A stretch of 64,000 bases of DNA from Kineosporia mesophila. Its GTDB lineage: Bacteria; Actinomycetota; Actinomycetes; Actinomycetales; Kineosporiaceae. The notes under the pieces are model-generated. The model ran no database searches. It was not told where the DNA came from and saw only the letters and a list, made by a program, of their open reading frames with translations. Location of the stretch: assembly GCF_021129235.1 (NCBI RefSeq), contig NZ_JAJOMA010000030.1:1-64000 (forward strand). Direction: 5' to 3'. Positions 15,032-22,301 of this stretch are shown piece by piece. Made by a program: the position numbers and the translations under genes. How positions within the stretch are numbered: the stretch's first letter is position 1; each line of letters starts with the position of its first letter.

Positions 15032-16399
15032 TCAACGAGCAGGTCGGAGCAGGACCTCGAGAATCAGGTCCCGCACCGCCGTGGCCTCGAAGGATGTTGA
15101 GGCGACGGACGGGTCGGAGCACAGCAGCACCGGCCCGTCGTCGGGGTCGGACGGTGCCCGGCCGTGACTGCCCCGCACCGGTGCCGGATCGAGCGGCACC
15201 ACCTTCATCGCGTACCGCAGGCCGGCAAACTTGCGGGCCAGGGTCAGCGCGGCCCGGGCCTTCACCAGGCGATCGTGCGGATCCAGGAACAGTTCGGCCG
15301 GGTCGTAACCGGGCTTGCGATGGATCTCGACGCCCCGGGCGAAGTCGGGAGCCCGCGCGTCGTCGAGCCAGTAGTAGTAGGTGAACCAGGAATCCTTCTG
15401 CGCCAAGGCAACCAGCTCACCGCTGCGCGGATGGTCCAGGTTGTGCTCCTTCTTCCCGTCCTCGCCCAGCACCTCCCCCACCCCCGGCAGAGCTTCGAGC
15501 AGCTCCCGCACCCGGGGCACGTCCCGCTCGTCCTGCACGTACACATGGGCCAGCTGGTGATCGGCCACGGCGAACGCCCGCGAGACCCACGGGTCCAGGT
15601 ACTCCATCCCGGCCTGCGTGTAGACCTCCAGCAGACCCTCACGCCGCAGCAGGCGGTTGATGTTGACGGGCCGGTCCACCGCGGTGATGCCGTACTCCGA
15701 GAGCACCACCACCGTGTAACCGCTCTCCCGGGCGAAGTCGATCAGACCACCCGCCACCGCGTCGATCTCCTGCGCCGCCCGGATCGCCTCCGGGCCGTCC
15801 GGCCCGAACCGCTGCAGGTCGTAGTCCAGGTGCGGCAGGTAACACAGCGCCAGACCCGGTCTCCGGGTCCCGATCAGCCGGCGGGTCGCCTGGGCGATCC
15901 AGGTCGAGCTGATGATGGACGCGGTCGGGCCCCAGTAGGTGAACAACGGGAAGGGGCCGAGTTCACCCGTGAGCTCGTCGTGCAGCGCCGCCGGACGCGT
16001 GTAGCAGTCGGCGTCCTTCTTCCCGTCGGCGTAGTAGATCGGCCTCGGCGTGAGGGTCCAGTCGGTGGTCGCCCCCATCGCGTACCACCAGCACACATTG
16101 GCCGCAGTCAGACCCGGCTGGTGGATCCGCGCCGTCTCCCAGACCTTCTCGGCCTCGATCAGCCGATTGTGCTGACGCCACAGGTAGACCTCTCCCTGGT
16201 CGCGGAAATACCAGCCGTTGCCGACGATCCCGTGCTCGCTGGGCAACTTGCCGGTCAGGTAGGTGGCCTGGGCGCTGCACGTGAGGGCCGGCAGCACGGT
16301 ACCGAGGGTCGCGCTGAACCCGGTCGAGGCCACCCGGGGCATGTGCCGCAGCAGCTTCGGCGTGAGCCCGACGATGTTCACAACCAGCACGGGCTTCAC
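15032..16399 (-). CDS. Alkaline phosphatase superfamily / nucleotide pyrophosphatase-type protein of ebo cluster
   Basis: The 455-residue hydrolase belongs to the type I phosphodiesterase/nucleotide pyrophosphatase family. The N-terminal strand VLVVNIVGLTPKLL leads to the nucleophile region LPALTCSAQATYLTG. Metal-ligand segments follow: LPHLDYDLQRFGP, VVLSEYGITAVDRPV and DPHDRLVKA. It has no signal peptide, so it is cytoplasmic. The GTG start overlaps the eboE stop by three bases, implying coupled translation as the last gene of the minus-strand operon. Members of ebo clusters are thought to support export of specialised metabolites; the substrate here is unknown. Confidence 0.83.
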   Translation of the reverse strand: MKPVLVVNIVGLTPKLLRHMPRVASTGFSATLGTVLPALTCSAQATYLTGKLPSEHGIVGNGWYFRDQGEVYLWRQHNRLIEAEKVWETARIHQPGLTAANVCWWYAMGATTDWTLTPRPIYYADGKKDADCYTRPAALHDELTGELGPFPLFTYWGPTASIISSTWIAQATRRLIGTRRPGLALCYLPHLDYDLQRFGPDGPEAIRAAQEIDAVAGGLIDFARESGYTVVVLSEYGITAVDRPVNINRLLRREGLLEVYTQAGMEYLDPWVSRAFAVADHQLAHVYVQDERDVPRVRELLEALPGVGEVLGEDGKKEHNLDHPRSGELVALAQKDSWFTYYYWLDDARAPDFARGVEIHRKPGYDPAELFLDPHDRLVKARAALTLARKFAGLRYAMKVVPLDPAPVRGSHGRAPSDPDDGPVLLCSDPSVASTSFEATAVRDLILEVLLRPAR

Positions 16400-17505
16400 C
16401 GGATCGGCTCCAGACCTAGTTCAACGAGCTGTTGATGAGTCCAGTCAAGTTCTCCAGCAATGCCTTTGATTATTTCTTGAGTGCTTGAAGGACGCGTGTC
16501 ACCCGGCAGTACGTCCCACGTGTAGGTCTCGACGTCCAGGTGGGTGGTGCGGGGATTCTCACCGCCGGCCAGGGCCTTCAGCGTCTGCTTCAGCTCGGGC
16601 TGCGTGGTGCGCCCGGTGTGGTTCAGCGGCAGGTGGAAATGCACCCGCCATTCCTGGTCCGGGTCGAACGACGTCAGCGTGTCCTCACCCAGGTCGTCCT
16701 CACCGGAACCGTCTTCCTGGCGAATCTGGTGCAGGAACCGCGGCTCGGCGAAATCGGACAGCCAGGAACGGTCGTCACCGGTGACCCGCAGCGCGTTGGA
16801 CACCTGGGCCTTGTAGATGTTCCCCGCTGGGCCGAGACTCTCGAACTGGGTGGCAAGATGACAGGCGTCGGCGCACAGACCGATCCACTCCGGAACCCCG
16901 AGACGCCCGACCGCGGCGACCGCCTCGTCCATTGTTTCGACCACACAACCCGGCTCGGGCTCGACCGCCAGCCGCACCGGGCGGCCGTACTCTCCCGCCA
17001 GGGACTTCAGTTCGGCCGCGACGGCGAGCATCGCGGCGTCGGCGGGCGCCGTACCGTCGGGGAAACGGGTGCGCCAGCCGAAGGGAAGCGTGGAGATACT
17101 GCCCTCCCGGGCATCCTCGGGGAGGATCTGATGCAAGACCCGCGCCAGGTCGAGCGTGTAGTCGAGCCGTTCCTGCTCCAGCCAGTCCGGGCGGTAGACC
17201 GCCCCTTTCACCACCGCGGCCTGGAACGCCCGGTGCGGGAAGCCGTTCAGGGTGACGACCTCGAGACCTTCGGCCGTGAGCATCTTCCGCAGCCGGTCGA
17301 GGGCCTGGGCGTCGGTGGCCAGGTGCCGGGCGGCAGGCGCCGGCAACCACAGGCCGACCCCGAGCACCGGCCAGCCCAGGTGCCGGCGCACCGGCCCGGC
17401 GTAGGTGTGCAGCTGGGCCAGGATGCCTTCGAGATCCTCGGCCGGATGCATGTTGGTGCAGTACGACAGATGAATCACGCTGCCGTCACGATGCCGGAAC
17501 CGCAT
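16396..17505 (-). CDS. eboE: Metabolite traffic protein EboE
   Basis: The 369-residue xylose-isomerase-like TIM barrel matches EboE. It begins MRFRHRDGSVIHLSYCTNMH and contains TLNGFPHRAFQAAVVKGAVY, RPDWLEQERLDYTLDLA, STLPFGWR, LAVEPEPGCVVET, IGLCADACHLATQFE and LDVETYTWDVLP, with His/Glu/Asp metal-site residues. Its ATG shares one base with the stop of the TatD gene (TGATG). In cyanobacteria ebo genes are needed to move scytonemin precursors to the periplasm. In Pseudomonas the homologous EDB cluster repels nematodes. The last ~25 codons are noticeably less GC-rich than the rest. Confidence 0.9.
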   Translation of the reverse strand: MRFRHRDGSVIHLSYCTNMHPAEDLEGILAQLHTYAGPVRRHLGWPVLGVGLWLPAPAARHLATDAQALDRLRKMLTAEGLEVVTLNGFPHRAFQAAVVKGAVYRPDWLEQERLDYTLDLARVLHQILPEDAREGSISTLPFGWRTRFPDGTAPADAAMLAVAAELKSLAGEYGRPVRLAVEPEPGCVVETMDEAVAAVGRLGVPEWIGLCADACHLATQFESLGPAGNIYKAQVSNALRVTGDDRSWLSDFAEPRFLHQIRQEDGSGEDDLGEDTLTSFDPDQEWRVHFHLPLNHTGRTTQPELKQTLKALAGGENPRTTHLDVETYTWDVLPGDTRPSSTQEIIKGIAGELDWTHQQLVELGLEPIR

Positions 17506-18359
17506 CAGGCCCGTTCCCCTCGCTGGATCGAATTGCCCTGCGACAACGAGTCGTCCGTCTGCACCGTGAGTTCCAGGCGGTCGCTCTGGGCGTAGAACTC
17601 CACCGGGTTGTCCCAGACCAGGCGCTCCACCTCGGACTGCGCGAATCCGGCGGCCAGCAGGGCCTGCGCGGTCTTCGCGACCTTCAGCGGGTCGCTGCGG
17701 CCCCAGTCGGCGGCCGAGTTCACGATGATCCGCCGGGTGCCGAGGTCCTGGGCCAGCAGCACCATCCGGCGCTCGTCCATCTTGGTCAGGGGGTAGATCG
17801 AGAACCCGGCCCAGACTCCGGCATCCAGCACCACCTGAGCCGTCAGCTCGTTGTTGTGGTCGACCAGCACCCGTTCCGGCGCGATCCCCGACTCCTTCAC
17901 CACGTCGAGGGTGCGGCGGGTTCCGGCCAGCTTGTCGCGGTGCGGGGTGTGCACGAGCACGGGCAGGTCGAACTCCACGGCCAGAGCGAGGTGCTGGGCC
18001 AGCAGCTCGTCCTCGGCCGGGGTGATCGAGTCGTAGCCGGTCTCGCCCACGCCGACCACGCCGTCCTTGGCCAGGTAGCGCGGCAGGATCTCCATCACCT
18101 CGGCCCGGAACGAGGGATCGTTGGCCTCTTTCGGGTTCAGGGCGATGGTGCAGTGGTGAGCGATGCCGAACTGGCCCGCACGGTAGCGTTCCCAGCCGAT
18201 CAGCGCGTTGAAGTAGTCGACGAACGACCCCACGCCGGAACGCGGCTGGCCCGTCCAGAACGACGGTTCGACCAGGGCCGCCACCCCGGCCGCCGCCATC
18301 GCCTCGTAGTCGTCGGTGGTGCGCGAGGACATGTGGATGTGGGGCTCGAAGATCCTCAT
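17505..18359 (-). CDS. TatD-family metal-dependent hydrolase (EboB-like)
   Basis: The 284-residue TIM-barrel hydrolase carries the TatD metal set: EPHIHM at the N-terminus, GVGETGYD, LVHTPH, LVDHNNE and the aspartate in NSAADWG. In ebo clusters this position is EboB. It overlaps EboA by four bases upstream and EboE by one base downstream, so the three are translated as a unit. A role in processing the trafficked metabolite is inferred only from the cluster. Confidence 0.86.
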   Translation of the reverse strand: MRIFEPHIHMSSRTTDDYEAMAAAGVAALVEPSFWTGQPRSGVGSFVDYFNALIGWERYRAGQFGIAHHCTIALNPKEANDPSFRAEVMEILPRYLAKDGVVGVGETGYDSITPAEDELLAQHLALAVEFDLPVLVHTPHRDKLAGTRRTLDVVKESGIAPERVLVDHNNELTAQVVLDAGVWAGFSIYPLTKMDERRMVLLAQDLGTRRIIVNSAADWGRSDPLKVAKTAQALLAAGFAQSEVERLVWDNPVEFYAQSDRLELTVQTDDSLSQGNSIQRGERA

Positions 18360-18988
18360 AACGGGGCTCCTCTCCGGTCCAGGGCCGCGGATGCGGCCCG
18401 ACGGCGTTCCGGGTCGTCGGCCGTGAGCTGCTGCTCGATCCGGGCCAGCTCACCGGACGGCGGGAACCGGTCGATCACCGGCCAGACCTCCGGAGCGACC
18501 GACCGCCCCGCACAGACCCGCTCCAGCACGAAACCGGCCAGCATCTTCGAGGTCCGGGCAGTGGCCCGCCGGGTGAGGGCCGGCACCCGGTCGAGCGGGA
18601 TCTCCATGAAGACACACTTCATGAGCACCTGGTCGACCTCCTCGTCAGTCAGCCGCTCCACCACGGCCGGGTTGGCCGACGCGGTGACCAGCCGGGGGTC
18701 GTTGCTGCGGAAGGCGTCCCGGGCCAGCTCCAGCAGCACGTCGTCCACCCCCAGCTGAGCGGCGGACAGGATGATCGCCCGGCGCTCGTGCACGTCGCCG
18801 TAGCGGTAGAGCGCGGGGATCTCGCTGCGGTCGGGAAGGGCACGGAGCAACCGGATGCGGACCGACTCGTGCTCGGCCCCGACCTTGCGGGCGGCCATCG
18901 GGAACCAGCGCCGGATCGTGGTCGGGTCGGCCCGCACCTGGACCAGCGCGCTACGAACCCAGATCTCGGCACTGCTCGTGATCGTCAT
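18356..18988 (-). CDS. eboA: EboA domain-containing protein
   Basis: The 210-residue, mostly helical soluble protein carries the EboA signature. This includes RWFPMAARKVG, LLRALPDRSEIPALYRYGDV, HERRAIILSA, LVTASANPAVVERLTDEEVDQ and VLMKCVFMEIPLDRV. It has no catalytic motif, signal or membrane helix, and its molecular role is unknown. It overlaps neighbours on both sides by four bases (ATGA), which marks it as part of the same operon as eboB and eboE. Confidence 0.85.
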   Translation of the reverse strand: MTITSSAEIWVRSALVQVRADPTTIRRWFPMAARKVGAEHESVRIRLLRALPDRSEIPALYRYGDVHERRAIILSAAQLGVDDVLLELARDAFRSNDPRLVTASANPAVVERLTDEEVDQVLMKCVFMEIPLDRVPALTRRATARTSKMLAGFVLERVCAGRSVAPEVWPVIDRFPPSGELARIEQQLTADDPERRRAASAALDRRGAPL

Positions 18989-19818
18989 GCGCGCTCCTGG
19001 GCACCACGAAGGAAATCGATGGATCCAGGCACCGTCTCGTGGGCCCGGTGCGAATGCCGCGACAACTCGACCGCCACCAGACCGTCGAAGCCCGCCAGAG
19101 CCTTCAGAACGGGCGGGAAGTCGACGTCACCCTCACCGAAGTTCAGGTGCTCGTGCACTCCGGTGCGCATGTCGTCGATCTGCACGTAGGTCAGGTCGTC
19201 CCGGACAGACGCGATCACCTGCGGGATCGAGTGCCTCTCGGTGACCAGGCAGTGCCCGATGTCGAGGGTGAGACCGAACAGATGGTGGTTCAGCTCGTCG
19301 TGCAGGGCCTGCCAGTCGTTCACGGACGCGATGAACATGCCCGGCTCCGGTTCGAAAGCCAGTTTCACCCCGAGTGGTTCGGCCGTGTGGAGCACGGACT
19401 CGCAGCCCTGCAACAGACGGCGCCAGGCGATTCCCTGCCCGACCTGGGGACGGCGGGCACCGCTCCAGAGCGACACCGCCTCGGCGCCGAGGTCGGCGGC
19501 CACCCGCACGGCGATGCGCAGAAACTCCACGCGCCGGTCGCGTCCGTCGTCGCTCAGCAGGGTGGGCTCGTGCTTGCGCCGCGGGTCCAGCACGAACCGG
19601 CCGCCGGTCTCGACCACCACGGCCAGCCCGAGATCCCGCAGCCGGTCGGCGATCACCGAGACCTTACGGGGAAGGTCGGGGCCGAGCGGGTCCAGATGGT
19701 GATGATCCAGCGTCAGCCCGACCCCGGCGTAGCCGTGGTCGGCGAGCATCCGCAGGGCATCGTCCAGCCGATGATCCGCGAGTCCGTTGGTGACGTAGGC
19801 GAAGCGCAGCCCGCTCAC
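18985..19818 (-). CDS. Sugar phosphate isomerase/epimerase-like TIM barrel
   Basis: The 277-residue AP-endonuclease-2/xylose-isomerase-like TIM barrel starts at GTG behind GGAGGAAACACC. Likely metal-binding residues lie in LAFEPEPGMFIAS, LTLDIGHCLVTE, YVQIDDMRTGVHEHLNFGEG and VAVELSRHSH. It overlaps eboA by four bases. With inositol-phosphate synthase at the operon's start, it could act on an inositol- or sugar-derived intermediate (inference). It takes the place in the operon where cyanobacterial ebo clusters have eboD. Confidence 0.82.
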   Translation of the reverse strand: MSGLRFAYVTNGLADHRLDDALRMLADHGYAGVGLTLDHHHLDPLGPDLPRKVSVIADRLRDLGLAVVVETGGRFVLDPRRKHEPTLLSDDGRDRRVEFLRIAVRVAADLGAEAVSLWSGARRPQVGQGIAWRRLLQGCESVLHTAEPLGVKLAFEPEPGMFIASVNDWQALHDELNHHLFGLTLDIGHCLVTERHSIPQVIASVRDDLTYVQIDDMRTGVHEHLNFGEGDVDFPPVLKALAGFDGLVAVELSRHSHRAHETVPGSIDFLRGAQERA

Positions 19819-19839
19819 GGTGTTTCCTCCCTGTGCATC

Positions 19840-20880
19840 TCAGGTCACCCGCCGGCGGGTGGCGAGGTTTCGGGCGGCATACCAGAGGACGAGGAGCCCG
19901 GCACCCGTGCCGGGTTGCCCGTTGGTCGCGGTGAGAGTTCCCTGCAGAGGCAGCATCCCGAGCACTCCGGTCTTCACCACCTGTTGCAGACGGGAGGCCG
20001 AGGGGTCGCCGGCCGCTGCGAGGGAGGCTCGGATCGAGGGGAGGGTGTAGAGCGCGGCGGCTGTCGTCGCGACGGCCCAGGACGCGGGATCGACGGCGGC
20101 CTTCGGGGCGGACGACGCCGGGAACGCCTGTTTCGCGGTGGCCGGAGTCGGGGTGGCCGGAGTCGGGGTGGCCGGTCTCGGGGTGACCGGTCTCGGGGTG
20201 ACCGGAGTCGGGGTGACCGGTCTCGGGGTGGCCGGTCTCGGGGTGACCGGTCTCGCGGTGGCCGGTCTCGGGGCGGCCGGTCTCGGGGTGGCTGTTGTGA
20301 GTGCGGTGACGGTGATGGCCGCCGTGGTCACCGCGGAGGTCAGGGCGACCTCCCGGTTTCCGCCGTCGACCTCATGACGACTCACCCGGGTGATCATGTA
20401 GGTGTGGGCCGCCACCAGGGCTGCCGGCAACGCTGCGGCGCGGAAAGTCCGGCTGCCGCGCTGCACATCGATGAACCGGCAGGCGGCCATCACCCAGGGC
20501 CCGGCCGCGGTGTCCTTGGCCGCGAAGTCGTAGGCCAGCACCGAGCCGGTGGTGGCGAGCGAGTACGCGACGCCGCGTCGTCCCGACCCCCACCCGGCGA
20601 CCACCAGGTCCGCCGCCAGCAGACCGGCTCCCACCGCCAGGGCCCGCTCCGGCGTGATGCGGCCCGAGGGGATGGGGCGATCGGGTCTGTCCACGGCGTC
20701 CACTTGTCGATCCGCATAATCGTTCAGCGCCATACCCGCCATGTAGGCCAGGGCCGACGACACCGCCGCGGCCGCCGTGCCCCGCGCGCCGGTGTCGCCG
20801 CCGGCCGCCGCCCCGAGCAACGCATCACCGGGCGCGCTCAGCACCGCCGGCAACCGCACCAGGTCGGCGTAGACGTTCAC
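19840..20880 (-). CDS. eboC: UbiA-like prenyltransferase EboC with repeat insertion (SCO3242 type)
   Basis: The 346-residue membrane prenyltransferase-like protein shows the UbiA aspartate motif MALNDYADRQVDAVDRPDRP followed by IPSGRITPERAL, and the second motif region YDFAAKDTAAGPWVMAACRF. About seven membrane helices are predictable. Unusually, residues about 198-247 are a Pro/Thr/Ala/Val repeat of five-residue units (PRPAT, PRPVT, PTPAT), encoded by a 15-bp tandem repeat and inserted between helices. The GTG start overlaps the inositol-phosphate synthase stop. Homologues in Streptomyces are called SCO3242-family. The isoprenoid and acceptor substrates are not known. Confidence 0.83.
   Translation of the reverse strand: MNVYADLVRLPAVLSAPGDALLGAAAGGDTGARGTAAAAVSSALAYMAGMALNDYADRQVDAVDRPDRPIPSGRITPERALAVGAGLLAADLVVAGWGSGRRGVAYSLATTGSVLAYDFAAKDTAAGPWVMAACRFIDVQRGSRTFRAAALPAALVAAHTYMITRVSRHEVDGGNREVALTSAVTTAAITVTALTTATPRPAAPRPATARPVTPRPATPRPVTPTPVTPRPVTPRPATPTPATPTPATAKQAFPASSAPKAAVDPASWAVATTAAALYTLPSIRASLAAAGDPSASRLQQVVKTGVLGMLPLQGTLTATNGQPGTGAGLLVLWYAARNLATRRRVT
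20138..20287. repeat. 15-bp tandem repeat (10 units) inside eboC
   Basis: Ten units of consensus GTGGCCGGTCTCGGG, differing at a few positions, run without interruption. On the coding (minus) strand they encode five-residue units P(R/T)P(A/V)T. Because the unit is a multiple of three, gain or loss of units would keep the frame. Confidence 0.92.
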
Positions 20881-22157
20881 GCGCCGTCCCTCACGCCGCC
20901 GTCCCTCACGCCGCCGTCCCTCACGCCGCCGTCCCTCACGCCGCCGTCACCCACGCCGCCATCCCTCACGCCGCCGTCACCCACGCCGCCATCCCTCACG
21001 CTGCCACCCCTCACGCCGCCGTCTCGGAACTCACCGGCCCACGCCACCAGTCGACGGAACTGGTGATCGAGGCGGTGTTCGTCCGAGCCGAGAGGATCCT
21101 TGAAGAAGAACGCGAGGGCATCGAGCGCACCGACCTGACCGGCGAGGCGGGCCCGGGCCGTGAAGCGGGCCAGGTCGATCACCAGCGGGGCGGCCAGGGC
21201 GGAGTCACAGCCCTGCCAGGTGATCTGCATCGTCATCGGCGTGCCCAGGAATCCGGCGAAACGTACGTGGTTCCAGGCGGTCTTCCACTCGCCCAGGTCC
21301 TCGACGTAGTCGATGTGGACGGGTGCGGCGACGTCCGGGCTGAAGATCTCCCGCACCGAGCGGGCCTTCGAGGCGAGCTTCGCCGCGGCGCGGTCGGAAT
21401 CGGCCAGCGCCCGGCCGTCACCACCGCCCAGCAGGTTCAGCCCCGCCCACGAGGTCACCTTCAGGTTCCGGCTGCCGAACATCGAGGCCAGAGCGGTTTT
21501 CACCAGAGTCTCGCCGGTCTTGCCGTCCCGCCCGGCGTAGACCGTGCCCCGCTCCACCGCCAGCTCGTGCAGGGCCGGGATCGCGGCACCCATCGACGGG
21601 GTGAAATCGATGAACGGAAGGCCCGCGTCGAGAGCCGCGTAGGCGTACAGAGCACTGGCGGGCACAGGATTCTCACCGGCATCGAGTGCCTGGTTCAGCG
21701 CCGCCAGATCCTCGTGCACCGGTAGCACCGGCGAAAGCGGCTCGGTGGAAGCGATGTTCACCACCACTACGGTTTCCAGGTCGTGCTGGTCCCCGAATGC
21801 CAGCAGATCGCGCTGGATCTGCTCGATCGCGTCGCGCCCACCGCCCCGCACCCCGGGGCACACCCGGGCGTCCACCGCCTCGAGCGCGGGGCGGGCCAAG
21901 GGCAGGGCGTGGGCGGGCAGCACGCCGGCCTGGACGAGCTCCTCGGCGCGACCCTTCATCGAGACCTCGGCCAGGTCGTGCCCGCCGATCACCAGATTGC
22001 CCGGCGGAACCAGCCGGAGGCCGGCGAATTCGTCCAGCTCGCTGACCATTCCGGTAGTGGCGCGATCACCCGCACCGGCCGCCAGCAGGGCCAGGCCCGC
22101 GGTCACCGTGGTTCCGATGGACCCTCTGGCCCCGATCAGCCACAACCCGACAGTCAC
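20877..22157 (-). CDS. Myo-inositol-1-phosphate synthase family protein with repeat tail
   Basis: I start at GTG 22157 behind GGAGGTGCGACC, giving 426 residues. The NAD-binding glycine motif VGLWLIGARGSIGTTVTAG is at the N-terminus. The family features VVVNIASTEP, FIDFTPSMGAAIPAL, GRDGKTGETLVKTAL and WAGLNLLGGGDG follow, so the inositol-phosphate synthase core looks complete. The last ~50 residues are a GGV(R/G)D repeat ending DGA, encoded by a 15-bp minisatellite. It is the first gene of the ebo-type operon and overlaps eboC. Making an inositol phosphate for the trafficked product is a reasonable inference. Confidence 0.85.
   Translation of the reverse strand: MTVGLWLIGARGSIGTTVTAGLALLAAGAGDRATTGMVSELDEFAGLRLVPPGNLVIGGHDLAEVSMKGRAEELVQAGVLPAHALPLARPALEAVDARVCPGVRGGGRDAIEQIQRDLLAFGDQHDLETVVVVNIASTEPLSPVLPVHEDLAALNQALDAGENPVPASALYAYAALDAGLPFIDFTPSMGAAIPALHELAVERGTVYAGRDGKTGETLVKTALASMFGSRNLKVTSWAGLNLLGGGDGRALADSDRAAAKLASKARSVREIFSPDVAAPVHIDYVEDLGEWKTAWNHVRFAGFLGTPMTMQITWQGCDSALAAPLVIDLARFTARARLAGQVGALDALAFFFKDPLGSDEHRLDHQFRRLVAWAGEFRDGGVRGGSVRDGGVGDGGVRDGGVGDGGVRDGGVRDGGVRDGGVRDGA
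20880..21014. repeat. 15-bp tandem repeat (about 9 units) at the 3' end of the inositol-phosphate synthase gene
   Basis: Nine near-identical units of consensus GCCGCCGTCCCTCAC run up to the stop/start overlap with eboC. On the coding strand they give (V/G)RDGG-type pentapeptides. The unit differs in sequence from the one in eboC. The repeat also occupies the region immediately upstream of the eboC start, so unit number may affect eboC translation. Confidence 0.92.
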
Positions 22158-22210
22158 GGTCGCACCTCCGGCACGCGCACCGGGTCGCCACTGACGCCGA
22201 TGTCGGTCAA

Positions 22211-22239
22211 AAGGTAACAAGCTGGGCGTTGGCTGACAA
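22211..22239 (-). promoter_or_regulatory. Candidate promoter of the ebo-type operon
   Basis: On the minus strand TTGTCA (22239-22234) and TACCTT (22216-22211) are separated by 17 bases, a good match to a housekeeping sigma promoter. Transcription would start near 22204, about 47 bases before the GTG start of the inositol-phosphate synthase gene. Confidence 0.55.
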
Positions 22240-22301
22240 CACTTCGTGTCACATATTCGCAGCAGCGGGTAATTCTTTGTTCAGCGGGAGATCAAAGACG
22301 G

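Noticed and set aside
20138-21014. CRISPR array
   Set aside because: The repeats are directly adjacent 15-bp units without spacers and lie inside coding sequence; no cas genes are present.
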